This document shows positions 11,801-22,417 of a stretch of DNA of 64,000 nucleotides, one piece after another. The stretch is from Isoetes taiwanensis (taxonomy: Eukaryota; Streptophyta; Lycopodiopsida; Isoetales; Isoetaceae). The stretch spans positions 39,111,841-39,175,840 of the forward strand of contig JAJEKV010000002.1 in assembly GCA_021234155.1 (NCBI GenBank), read 5' to 3'. Position numbers and translations under genes: made by a program. Numbering within the stretch: position 1 is the stretch's first letter; each line of letters begins with the position of its first letter. The notes beneath the pieces are model-generated. The model ran no database searches, was not told the DNA's origin, and was given only the letters and a program-made list of their open reading frames with translations.

Positions 11801-13660
11801 ACATTGCGGAGGTTCAAATGGCGATTCGACTTCGCCACATCGGCGGAATGCCAAAATTACCCTAGGGGCCAAGTTACACGGGCCGCTTTTGCAAAAGAAA
11901 GAAACACTTACGCCCTACATTGCAAAGATTCGCCAGCCCACATCCTAGGCCAATTGACTACGAGTGTGTGTGTTGCACATGAGATAGTTTACGCTTCTTC
12001 AGAAGGGGTGGGCCTCGGCCACAAAACTTGGTCCCTAGGGCAATGTCGACGCTCCGAGTCCATTGGCGAGACAGATCACGGTTCCCGAGAGGGAAAGTTG
12101 CCCGTCCGCCGCTGTGGCCTTCGGGAGAGGACTTTGGGGGGCAAAAGCTGCTTCGGGTGGTTTTAGGGTCCGTGCTCAAGGCCAACACCCCTCTACCTCA
12201 AGACACGGCGCAAGGTCCTAGTCAAATCGACAAGGGTAGAGCCTCCAAACGTAAACCCTATGAGTTGCCGTGTTCTAGCGGTGGTTTGCGTTTTGGGTGC
12301 CGAAGTTTTGATCTTTTGCACTTGGGACGTGGCGATCACATGCAGTTGAGAACGCCAAGCAAGGGGAACCGACAGAATGGAGTTTGGACCTGTACTCCTC
12401 CCGTTGTGGCGGTTAGAAGTCAAGGGCCGCTTTTTGCAGCAAGCAAGACATTCGTAGAATTCGTAATTAATGCATAGTAACGGACTTAAATTCTGATTTT
12501 TGTCGCCTAGCTTCCTAAGTCATCGCCAACATACAGGCCAACTTTCAAAAATTTTGGATAAGGTTTAGATCAAATAGTTTGCATTAGAACGGTCCGGCAC
12601 TTTGTTGTTTGGGTACTGAGCCGGGCGACTTGCCCAAGTCAAACAAGGCCAGGACCTTGCAAGGCCTCCTCATTAGAGGGGAGAGTCCAACCCCCGTGAG
12701 GCGAAGCCCTAAAAGCTTCCCGAGGAAGCCTTTCTTCGGCGGCCTCACGGGGCGACGCTAAAGACCACACTCCCAGATCTCGGTTCCCGTATCCGACCGT
12801 TGAATCCTTTGTTCAAGGGACCTGGTTCGAGAAGGTCCAAAAAAATCCAACATCCGTCCGGGAGAACATATCCAACCGCGAAGCGTCCTGCGGGCGACAG
12901 TGTAGAAACCAAAGTGTTTTGTCGTTCGGACATTGCGGAGGCTCCGAAATGGCGATTCGACTTCGCCACATCGGCCGAATGCCAAAATTACCTTAGGGAC
13001 CAAGTTACATGGTCAGTTTTGCGAAAGAAAGAAACACTTACGCCCTACATTGCAAAAGATTCAAAGCCCACCCACCTCCTAGGCCAATTGACTACGAAAG
13101 TGTGTTGCACATGAGATAGTTTGGCGCTTCTTCGAGAAGGGGTGGGCTTCGCCACAAAACTTGGTCCCTAGGGCAATGTCGACGTTGAGTCCATTGGCGA
13201 GACAGATCACGGTTCGGAGAGGGAAGTTGCTCGTCCGTCGCGGTGGCCTTCGGGGAGAGGACTTTTGGGGCAAGCCGCTTCCGGTGGGTTTTAGGGTCCG
13301 TGCTCGGCGCCAACACCCCCACGCCAAGACACGGCGCAAGGTCCTAGTCAAATCGACAAGGATAGAGCCCCAAACATAAACCCTATGAGTTGCCGTGTTC
13401 CAGCGGTGGTTTGCGTTTTGGGTGCCGAGTTTTGATATTTTGCACTTGGGACGTGGCCGATCACATGCAGTTGAGAACGCGAAGCAAGGGGAACTGACGG
13501 AATGGAGTTTGGACCTGTACTCCTCCCGTTGTGGCAGTTAGAAGTCAAGGCCCGCTTTTGCAGTAGCAAGACATTCGTAAATTCGTAATTAATGCATAGT
13601 ACGGACTTAAATTCTGATTTTTTGTCAGCTAGCTTCCTAAGTCATCGTCAACATACAGGC
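2803..13660. repeat. Tandem array of about 9.6 units of about 1.13 kb
   Basis: The anchor ATTCGTAATTAATGCATAG starts at 3421, 4562, 5692, 6807, 7943, 9068, 10205, 11322, 12459 and 13581, giving spacings of 1115-1141 bp. The array starts within a unit at about 2803 (GGAATGCCAAAATTACC) and ends at about 13660, shortly after an anchor. Each unit has an AT-rich part that hardly varies. It runs from the anchor through CAGCTAGCTTCCTAAGTCATC and TTTGGATAAGGTTTAGATC. The GC-rich remainder has many 1-10-bp indels between copies. Several 60-100-codon open frames recur on both strands, but the indels shift them from unit to unit, so they are not treated as genes. No resemblance to rDNA or any gene family was recognised. 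It is a minisatellite-like array carried wholly inside the CACTA element. Confidence 0.95.
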
Positions 13661-14100
13661 ATGTTGAGATAAACTACATCTTCGCATGTTGGTAGGGTAT
13701 TAGTTCTCATAGCAGGGGACAAAATTAAAAAAATATATATATATATGTCGTCGTAACAAACGAACACGTAGCTACATATACTATTGGTGGAAACCTAACC
13801 TTTTTAAATCTAACAAAATAAAATTTTAAGATAAACTACATCTTTGCATGTTGGTAAGGTATTAGTTATCATAGGAGGTAAGGTATTACTAGTTATCATC
13901 ATCGTATTATATACCTCATAGCTCAACGGATGTACCACAAAACATTGAATATTCTCATGGTGGTATATTTCATAACTTTAACGGGTGTAACAAGTCAAAT
14001 AAACCCATGTATCAAGTGTACATGCATTCTATACTATTCAAAAGAAAAAAAAAAAAAAAAAATTTGGTCGCCGTAAAAAAAAAAACGTCATTATAAACGT
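13661..14100. repeat. Direct repeat pair and AT-rich DNA right of the array
   Basis: A block of about 50 bp, GATAAACTACATCTTYGCATG followed by TTGGTA, occurs at about 13,668-13,715 and again at about 13,832-13,880. A (TA)n run lies near 13,732-13,747, and A-rich runs lie near 14,041-14,062 and 14,073-14,086. No gene is visible. Confidence 0.6.
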
Positions 14101-14160
14101 CGTTCAACAACGTTTTGTGTCATCGTTTAACGACGTCACGACGTCGTTAAACGACGACCT
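14098..14160. repeat. Internal cluster of CGTCGTTAAACGACG-type palindromes
   Basis: Several copies of the subterminal motif occur here, well inside the right end (for example CGTTTAACGACG and CGTCGTTAAACGACG near 14,130-14,156). They mark the inner edge of the right-hand control zone of the CACTA element. Confidence 0.65.
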
Positions 14161-14379
14161 GTGATTTAAATCGAAAACAGGCGGTAATCCCGCCGCTTAT
14201 TTTCGAAAGCAAGCAAAGCTTATGGAGGGCGTTTTTGAGGCGATTTCGGGCGTGGATCTACTTTGGGGTCTATTCTAAGTGTAAGACAAGCTTCATAAGG
14301 TATGTGCACGGATCAACCAACTCGTTTTTTGAATCTAAACTTGTTTTTGGGTAGATTTAGGGCTTTTTGTATTTGTTGT

Positions 14380-14640
14380 TTGTTCTTCCTTCAACCTTCA
14401 TTCTTCTTCTTCCATTCTTGCATCCTTCTTCCATACATATTCTTCCATTCCCTTTGTCATCTTCTTCTTCGATTCTTCCTCCTCTTATACTACTTCTTCC
14501 TCCTCTTATTCAAATTCTTACTCTTAATCCTCCTCTTGCGCTTCATCCATCTTCTTCGTATTCTTCCTCCCCATTTTCGGGTTCCTCCTCTTCTTCTTAG
14601 CCTTTTCTTCTTCGGAATTCTTCCATTCTTCTTCTAATTT
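14380..14640. repeat. CT-rich low-complexity tract
   Basis: This is a long run of TTCTTC, CCTCTT and related pyrimidine repeats. Open frames through it encode only Phe, Leu and Ser strings and are composition artefacts. It could be the pyrimidine-rich leader of a decayed internal gene of the CACTA element, but nothing proves that. Confidence 0.6.
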
Positions 14641-14649
14641 TTTTCCCAT

Positions 14650-15110
14650 CTAAGAAGACGTCGTTAAAAGACGAGACCCTTCTTCTTTCCAAAATTTTTC
14701 CTTATTAGTTTTTTTATACTATTTCTTTTTAATTATTGAATTTTTTGTTTTGCATGTACACTCCTAGCAAAATGTGTTGTTCTTGCAAAACAACTTGGCA
14801 CCTCTTCCAGGTAAGGATTTAATTTTTTCAATACGCTAATAAAATATTAATGCTTTATTTAGGTTAAATTGTTATCCAAGAAGGGGACGTCATTGAAACC
14901 ACCCCTCTTCCATTGATTTTCCATATTTTTTTTTCCTTTAAGTTGTTTATTTATACTAATATTTTACTAATCATTAAATTTATTGTTTTGCATGTACACT
15001 CCTAGCAAAGGCGTTGTTTGTGCAAAACAACTTTGCCACCTTGTACCGGATAAGCATTTAATTTTCAATATGCTTAATGTATTGATTAATGTAATTATCT
15101 TAATTTATTG
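14650..15110. repeat. About 235-bp imperfect direct duplication inside the CACTA right arm
   Basis: The block containing TTTTGCATGTACACTCCTAG followed by GCAAAACAACTT occurs at about 14,745-14,800 and again at about 14,985-15,040. Each copy is preceded by a GACGTCRTT motif and a T-rich stretch. Each short GC-richer segment ends before a possible GTAAGG-type donor in the first copy, so an exon-intron unit may have been duplicated; this is weak inference. Confidence 0.55.
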
Positions 15111-15349
15111 ATTAATGTATTTAGCTAAAAAAATTGGGGCTTCATTTATTTTTGTATTTTTTTAATATATTTAAGCGACATAATTTAATGACGTTAAAAT
15201 CTTATATTTCTTTATTGGTTAAATTCATTTTATAGGCTTTAATATTAAATGTATTAACTTCATTCATAATAAATGTATTATTATTATTTTTTTCAAAAAA
15301 AAATTAAAAAAAAAATTAAAAAAAAAATTAAAAATTTTTTTTTTTTAAT

Positions 15350-15760
15350 ACACGTAAGCAACGTCGTTACGACGTCGTTAAACGACGACGTGTACGTGGC
15401 TGCCACGTCAGCAACGGCGCTGCCAACGCCGCGCTGGCCGCCCGGCCGTGTGGCTGCCACGTGTACGTGACGTCGTTAAACGACGTCATACACGTGGCTG
15501 CCACGTCAGCAACCCGCTCGCCGACGCCACGCTGGCCGCCCGGCCGCGTGGCAGCCACGTGTACGTGGCGTCGTTGAATGACGTTACGTCATCGCTTTAA
15601 GACGACGCCGTTGCGACGCGTATAGCGACGCATCCGCGTCGTAAAACGACGTGCAGACGTCGTTATAGGCGTCGTTTATCGACTTTTTGGCGTCGTTCAT
15701 CGACGTTCAAATGACGTCTGGACGTCGTAATAGACGTCGTAACAGGGCAAAGTTTTCGTA
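15350..15760. repeat. CACTA right subterminal repeat zone
   Basis: Two repeats of about 100 bp are built around GTGGCTGCCACGTCAGCAAC and GCTGGCCGCCCGGCCG, near 15,390-15,475 and 15,485-15,565. They are followed by a run of GACGTCGT motifs up to the terminus. Many segments are self-complementary (TACGTGGCTGCCACGT). The same core motif as at the left end supports these being the two ends of one element. Confidence 0.8.
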
Positions 15761-15763
15761 GTG

Positions 15764-15766
15764 TAA
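15764..15766. repeat. CACTA target-site duplication, right copy (TAA)
   Basis: TAA directly follows the right terminus TTTTCGTAGTG and matches the left copy at 2,256-2,258. Confidence 0.9.
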
Positions 15767-16447
15767 GGTGGAAGTTGCTTGATCTCATCTGGGAATATAT
15801 CATGGAATTCCCTCACTAGCTTGGCTATTGGCTTCGACATCTTGTTCAATGCTTTGGCCTCCTTGTCTTCCTCTGTTTTTGGCTCTTCAACCTCGAGATT
15901 AAAGACATAGGCCACTTGTTCTTTCTTTATGCATCTAAGCAACCTCTTACTAGACATGCATTGCATGACTGGAGTGACTTCTTTACCTATTATCTCAATG
16001 ATTTTGCCATTTCGCGCCGTGAGAGTGACTTTCCGCTCCCCACAATCAATCACAGCTCCAGCCGGGCCAAGGTATTTCATGCCTATGATCAAGTCATACT
16101 TGCTGATGTTCATGACTTCTGCTCCCATTCCAATGTTGATACTGCAAGTCTATGTCGAATTTGATCCTTTTTCCTGCTTGCCAACACAACAGGCCTGGGC
16201 TTGGACTTCAAAGGCTTCAGCTTCAACAACTCTACCATCCTTGGTGAAGCAAAATTATGGGTGTTCCCCGTGTCTATCAACACTATGAAGGACTTGGCTT
16301 TGGCTTTCCCTATTGTTGAGATGACCTGATATTGACTCTCGGCATTCTCAGAGTCAATGGCGGCAAAGATATGGCACTCACCCTGGATGTAGTCGCGAGC
16401 ATCTTCATCCTCATTCTCCAGGGGTGTCTCCCATCCTCCTAGCTCTT
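15764..16447 (-). pseudogene. Ty3/gypsy protease and protease-RT linker
   Basis: Near 16,245-16,300 the minus strand reads FIVLIDTGNTHNFASP, the aspartic protease active site (DTG). A frameshift near 16,130-16,160 separates it from MNISKYDLIIGMKYLG (about 16,060-16,110), the conserved second half of the retroviral-type protease domain. The segment ends in REFHDIFPDEIKQLPP (about 15,770-15,815), the standard hinge that leads into RT in plant gypsy elements. The CACTA element interrupts right after this hinge. The protease would have cut the polyprotein during particle maturation. Confidence 0.88.
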
Positions 16448-17290
16448 TTATGCCGCGTTCATCACAAAAGGACAGTCGTGTGCCCTATGTCCTAGTTGGA
16501 AGCACCTGAAACACAACTGCATTTTTATACATTCCTGTCTCTTCTCCTTCGGGATGGACTGCAAGGACTGCTTCACTGCTTTGAAGTAGTTTAAACCACC
16601 CGATTGCTCTTTGTCCTTAAAGCTGACCTGCTTCTTGTCCTGCTTCCCAAAATTTGCATTACCTTGCTTCCCATAGTTTGCATTGTACTGAGGTCTAGCA
16701 GCTATCGGGCGTGTTACTCTTGGACTATAGCTTCCAGTAGCTTTCCCCTTGTCCTGATAGTAATGCTGCTTTTGTGTATAATTTTGGGGACCTATTCCTA
16801 GTAAGCTCACAACCTTGGACTCCGCTTCTGACACTGTTCTGGGGTTGGTAGCTCTCACAAGCTTTCTGATCTCCTCGTTCAAATCTTCAATATACCCCTC
16901 CACTGCATGCCTTTCGCTCAACTTTGGCACATAGAGCTTCAGCCTCATAAATTCTTTGGTGTATTTCTGCACCATCTTATTGCCCTGTTCCAACCTGTAA
17001 AACTGCTGCATCATGTGGCACTTGTGTTCTCATGGCACGTAGTGACGTTTAAATGCCTTGGAGAACTTCTTGAATCTGAAGTTATCCCTGCAACCCATGG
17101 GTCTTGGCATAGTCTTTCCACCAAATTCTGGTTGCTCCCTTGAGGTTGGCTGTTGCTACTCTGCCCTTGTCCTTATCTTTCATGCCATAAGCATTCCCAT
17201 AATCATTCTAAGTTGCTGCCTAGGTGAAGTTCAGTATCTGAACATCTATTGCCTTTTGCCAGATGGTACAATGGGTATGAATATTATTTG
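16448..17290 (-). pseudogene. Ty3/gypsy gag region with zinc knuckle
   Basis: The open segment 16,448-17,014 contains EQGNKMVQKYTKEFMRLK, a retrotransposon gag signature, and near its end CFRCFQLGHRAHDC, a CX2CX4HX4C zinc knuckle. To the right, in other frames, the upstream gag core is still seen (NLKGATRIWWKDYAKTHG near 17,090-17,150), with a stop and frame changes between. Similarity fades near 17,290; no 5' LTR or primer-binding site was found there, so the 5' end looks deleted or decayed. This is the nucleocapsid-like protein of the same element as the RT and integrase at 1-2,258. Confidence 0.85.
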
Positions 17291-18640
17291 AGTTTAAAAA
17301 AAGGATCTTATGTTGGTAGCAAAAGGGTTATTATCTACACCATACCTCTAGAGCTGCTCATCACTCCAATTATGCAAGGGAACCTCTAAATTATGCATGA
17401 TAAACACTTAAAATAATCCAAAATCCTCTTTCATACAAAATGTGCACTCTATGGATATACGAAATATTATACCACAAAGAATGCATTGGCAACTATAAGA
17501 ACAAATATACACTTGGCCCAACATAAAACTATGCTACATATAATGGTAGAAAACATAGACCACACCATGCAACTAGTAGACAAGTCAATGTACATAACCT
17601 AAGTTTTCATACCATATATAAAGCAGTAACATTTCTGTTCTTAAAAAATAAGGATCTAATTTTTCTGGGCTGAGAGTAGCCCTGGCGCTCGACACGTACA
17701 TTTTTTCTTCATTTCTAAAATAATTAAGGTAATATTTCTGTGCCAAGACATGACACGACACTTCTTTTCCTCTGTTTTTTGCTCCGAGCTCTGGCGATGG
17801 CCGATTGATGGCCTGGAGGCGCTCTTTGAGGGCGCTTTTCTTTCTTCTAACTCGACACATGCCATGGCAGATGGTCTAGAGTCCCTTCCGCCAGATCTAG
17901 TGGGGAAATCGATGTTGTGATTTTTAAGGAGTGCTTCGCCATGCTTTGGTTTCACTTCCTTAAGCTCTAACCGTGGCGCCTTTGAGATGAGTTGTATAAA
18001 CGCCGCCACCGAAGTTGGCTTAACTCTAGCGCCACAATTAGAAAATGTGTATTTTGAGAAAAAATGGGTTTTGTATGATCGTTCAAGAACCGATGCTATG
18101 AAACGGCTTTTGATGACCCAACCGATGTTTTATTGCCGTGCCGTAATCCGGTGGGCGGTTTATGGTCTGGCTAGCAGAAAGCAAATTCTTCCACGCCTCA
18201 CCGTGATTCGTTGAATAAAAGCGAGGTTTGTACTACCCCCTACTTCGCGGGTGCTTGAGAACTCTTATAGATCGGATCCGGGGATTTTGAATGCCGGTTA
18301 TAGAAGTTCAGGAGGAGAACATCAGTTTTGGGCTTAGGACAATTGTAGAGGAGTGAAGGGTAATTCCAGTCATAAATAGTGGAGATTGAGAGCCCCAATT
18401 TTGAGGTGCAGATTGAGTCCGGCTATTGTAAGCCTTATGTTATGTGTCGATAGAAGAATTTGTTTAGGTAAAAGTTGTGTAAAGAACGTCGCAAAATAAT
18501 AAATCTCAATCAATTGAGCTCCCATGGTTGCAAAAGAACCCCCCACGTGTCCAGGCATCATTTCTTGCAACTCAACTTTTTGAGCCAACGCATACAATGC
18601 ACTCATGGTAGTCGAACTCAAATGTCACTCTGGTGGAGGT
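17291..18640. other. Unassigned region right of the gypsy element
   Basis: Open frames of 84-118 codons exist on the minus strand (for example 17,656-18,009 and 17,585-17,860). They overlap each other in different frames, have no recognised domain and no clear splice structure. It may include decayed repeat sequence; nothing firmer can be said. Confidence 0.35.
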
Positions 18641-21600
18641 GTTTTTGGAAGTGACTGAACCCAACTTCTTTAGATTTTAGAGGTAATCTTATCAAATGCG
18701 CTTGCTTGCTCTCCGGATTTTTGTTGTCTTGTGCTCAGAACATACATCTAGCATGTGCAATGGCTTTCCATTTTCAGATTTTATGCAAGCCGATACAAAG
18801 CCTAAGCTTGAGCAGATTACAAAGGATGCGGGGGCATGCTCCTAGGGCATCTTAAAGTCAAGGTAAGCTGCTTTTGGTGTTCTGTAGCATGCTCTTTTCT
18901 TCAATTTCTTAATTATATGTCTATTGATTGATCGGGTTGATGGCATGTCATGGACCACTTAAGTTTGTTGTGCATACCATGTCAAAGCCATTCGGTTCCC
19001 AAGTGACCATTTTCTATTCAGGAATGGCGAATGCCTATGATGATGTTTCTCACGAGAAGGTACCAAGATGGTCGGGTGATATTTCGTTTGAAAACTAAAA
19101 TTCATCCTTTAATGTCCACGACTTCACAACAATTTATATGGGAATCATTATGTCAATAAAAGTAGTATTTCAAAGATGCAATTACTCACGTTGCATATGT
19201 TCTTATCCAATCATAATGTTCTTATATCTATGTTGGTCAACGGATGCGGGTTACATCGGAAAACATGGAGTGGAACGGAATTGATAAATCTTACATGGCC
19301 AAATATATTTTCCAACCATTCGGTCTTGATTTATCTATCTTTTCCCACTTTGGATGTTGTAAGTTTCTGCATTTGATGTCGTAAGCTTTTGGCTCATTAA
19401 GTCGAGAAATCTGAAAATGGTTAATACTATCCCAAAGTCGTACGTAATTGCATATATACAAGCGGCGCCCACCCTTTGACAAAATCAGAAATCCACTTAT
19501 TTGATTCAATCACCTAATACCGCAGCAGATTATTTCATTGCGGCATTTCTTTGGCTTGCATTTCCCATCATTTTTTCGTTCCACCCTTTGACAAAAATGA
19601 GAAATCCATTTATTTGATTCAATAATCTAATACTACGATTATTATTTCTTTGCGGCATTTATTTGGCTTGCATTTCCCATCATTTTTTTTCGTTTGTCTA
19701 TTGTTCGTTCCTTTTTACATGCTTTTGAACCAGACCCAACATGGTATCCATCTTAAACTTGAATTCCCTAAGAGGGCTAAGCATTAATGTCGGAAAGGAG
19801 TTTCAAAAGTTCCGAGTTTCTAAAAAGTTTGAAACAGTTAATAAGTGTTAAGGAATACCGAAATGAAGAAATAAGAGATTTAGCAATTTATATCCTGGGT
19901 TTACTACATTTTGTAGCATCCCATCTCGCGAAGAGAACAAAGCAGCACGGCAGAGATGGCGAGGCATCATTCTACAAGATAAGATCTTGAGAGGTGAAGC
20001 TTGCAAAATTTGCGAGTACTTTTGATATCAATAGTCTATTTAGCGACTTTTATATTATTGGGACAAAGAAATAAAACAATACCTAGCCTGGTCGGGGAAT
20101 AAGCCATGTTCATTGAGCATGAACATTGTCCTAAGGTATTTAGTCTTAAGATAAGCATTTTGCTACAGTCTACGATATGTTCTCCAAGACTCGCTCCCAA
20201 GGTTGACTGCAATTTGGTGGCTATGGGAGGGAAAGATTAAGTTTATGGCTTGCTATCGTTTTCTAGTCCTTGTGCATAATTTAAGTTGTAATGAGGGAGA
20301 AGCACGGAGATATTGTTAATTGGGATATATCATCGTCACACGACTTACTATGGAGAATACATTCTTTGGAGGAGTTGCATAAAATGCAAGCGGAGTGGCA
20401 TATGATGTCCTATATTTAATTCGACAACTCATGTCCAAATTATATTGATCAAATCTTGATGAGACTGGAACAACGAGATCTGTTATTGACAACAAGCAAT
20501 CGAAGCTGAAACATATATTAGGGACGCTGAAATTTCGCCCATTGTTCAATTCGGATCTATTGGAGCATTCTTGAGTAGTAGTCGATAAATGCAATAATAA
20601 CGATATCGGCAATTCAAGTTGCCATTTCTTCCATGATTCTTGCTCGTGCTTTATGGCTTGCATTATACATGTGAAAATTTTCATTTTTACTCTTGCTTTA
20701 TAAAGTGTCCATTAAAGTCGCTTTTGATGGGTTTGAACCATGCATTGTGTATTCACCTTATTTCGACTCAAATAGCCCTCAATGGATTCATTTTGTGTTT
20801 GAATCTTTGCTTTTCCTTTATCCGGTTGTGCAGTAAATCTTTTCCATAATACTCTATATTGCTATTACATTTTGCTCATTCATATTTGATTAAAACAAGT
20901 ATGATATTTGCGAATATTGACATTACTTGGGCTCTGCTTAATCCTGCCGAGAATGCAGTATAGAAGCGCTTATAGCAATCTGTATTATTATAGGAAGTAA
21001 AACTTTTGCTGCACAATGGTTTCTTTAGGCTTCTAAATTGTGCTTTGTGCTACTAATTTATTTTTAGGCACATGCAATAATGCGTCTTGCGGGAAATGGT
21101 ACCTTACCTTCGAATAGCGGGATGTTGCAGGTTAGGCCATTTGTTATGAGCTGGGAAAGAGAAACGTTCGCGGCGGCCTTGGCCGCCGCGATAAGTTTCT
21201 TGTACGAATAAGGATCATGCTCTAAAAGGAGTGCAAAAATAGATATAATCGTTGGAATTACTAGTACTAGTTAATATAAGAAATTATGCTCAAAGTTCAT
21301 AATGACTTTAAGGATTGAAACAAGTGTATAAAAAAACAATATCATAAACCAACATAATAGCCTGCTAACATGCATAGTAAATAAGCATGTGCCAAAAACA
21401 TATAACACACTTCCAAAATCAAACATGGTTCTTGAACTAATAAAAAAAGCTTGGGAGGATTGAAACTAGGTTAAAACCATGTATCTGATCATGCTAACCA
21501 GTATGTAAAATCATCATAGATTATAATATTAACAATGTAGGCTCAAAAATCACCTCCTAAACTAGCAATAATTTTAAGAAACTAGTGTAAGACATAGAAT

Positions 21601-21720
21601 TAGTATAAGAACTATGATCAAACTAGTAGTGATATTACAAAACCATGAAAGTCATCTAGTTTTCATTGACATTACGAGTTGCATGTATTAAAAACCACCC
21701 TTATACTGGTTTCCATCATG
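18641..21720. other. Unassigned, mostly AT-rich intergenic DNA
   Basis: No convincing gene is visible. A local duplication is present: CACCCTTTGACAAAA plus about 100 bp at about 19,468-19,570 recurs at about 19,582-19,690, including TTTGGCTTGCATTTCCCATC. Exon-like pieces (for example near 18,780-18,860 before GTAAGC) could not be assembled into a gene. Confidence 0.4.
21161..21199. repeat. GC-rich perfect hairpin
   Basis: CGCGGCGGCC and GGCCGCCGCG form a perfect 10-bp stem around TT. An outer GAAAC/GTTTC pair sits at 21,161-21,165 and 21,195-21,199. It stands alone in AT-rich DNA. No flanking duplication was recognised. Confidence 0.7.
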
Positions 21721-21724
21721 ATTA

Positions 21725-22300
21725 TGAATGCGAGTTACTTTTTGGGGGCCTTGTGTAACCAGGCTTCGGCTTCCTTCCGTGACCTGTTATCCCTTGAGAA
21801 CTGCTTCCATACATTGCTCAGTGAGGAGTCGACTTTCTTCTGATAGTCGGCTTCTTTCCTACCTTTATCATGGTTCGGACCTTCCGACGATGTTCTCGAT
21901 CGTTGTCCTGCTTCCTCTGATTCCGTGTCGGGGTCAGAACTAGTATTGAAAGAGTCCGTGCTGGGGATCTCCTTCTCCAGTTTGTCTTATTCGTTCTCTG
22001 AATAGGTGCCTGGGGCAACTGAACATTCTGGTCTAGTGCTATTGCTACCCTCGCTACCAGCAAGGCTTTTATTTCCTGGATATCTGATCTCATCTGGGAT
22101 ATCTCTTCTTCAGGGGTCGGTGCCTCGAACTCCTAGTACAAGTTCCTTGGCTGGAATTGTCGCGAGGGAGTTTGGTGTTTTGCTCTACGATCTGGGGTGC
22201 TCTAGCTGTATATACATTAGATTGTACTCTTATGATTAGCTTCTGTTTGTTATTGCATTGGTTGTTTGATGATATAGCTGTGGACAAAAGATATCAAAGA
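21725..22300 (-). other. Possible decayed gag-like coding fragment
   Basis: The minus strand keeps a 91-codon frame at 21,818-22,093 rich in Arg, Lys and Gln. The neighbouring frame gives a charged, Ser- and Glu-rich stretch ending in a lysine-rich segment. Composition and context (repeat-dense DNA) recall the N-terminal part of a plant retrotransposon gag, but no diagnostic motif is present. It could equally be a degraded host exon. Confidence 0.2.
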
Positions 22301-22417
22301 ACATTCATAATACTATGTTTTAAGTCTTCAATATAATGTTATATAAAAAACTAAGCATCTACGGAGTGGTTTAATATGTTTCCATCTACAAAATGGTCTC
22401 TATGAATCATTTTTAAA

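Larger units (their letters stand above)
2259..15763. mobile_element. 13.5-kb CACTA (En/Spm-type) DNA transposon, apparently non-autonomous
   Basis: The left end begins CACTACAAGG and the right end, read inward on the minus strand, begins CACTACGAAAAC. Both carry the CACTA signature and are flanked by a TAA duplication. Inside each end is a subterminal zone full of short palindromes around CGTCGTTAAACGACG, the kind of clustered motif that En/Spm regulatory proteins bind in known elements. The core is a 10.9-kb tandem array (2,803-13,660). I found no recognisable CACTA transposase (TNPD- or TNPA-like) in any frame, so it probably depended on an enzyme made elsewhere; this is inference. The terminal inverted repeats beyond the first 6-7 bases are poorly matched. 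Across the insertion, the gypsy protease-RT linker is continuous once one TAA is discounted, which independently confirms the boundaries. Confidence 0.92.

Noticed and set aside
2905-13569. Many open frames of 60-240 codons on both strands within the 1.13-kb array
   Set aside because: They recur because the sequence is tandemly repeated; indels change frame and length from unit to unit, both strands are equally open, and no domain is present.
14302-14637. 111-codon open frame rich in Phe, Leu and Ser
   Set aside because: It lies in a CT-rich low-complexity tract, so its composition comes from the repeat and not from coding selection.
2259-15763. Array considered as rDNA, a centromeric satellite or a CRISPR-like array
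   Set aside because: No rRNA motifs, units far too long and contiguous for CRISPR, host is a plant, and the array is enclosed by CACTA ends with a target duplication.
17585-18009. Two overlapping minus-strand open frames as a gene upstream of the gypsy element
   Set aside because: They overlap in different frames, lack motifs and cannot be joined by convincing splice sites.
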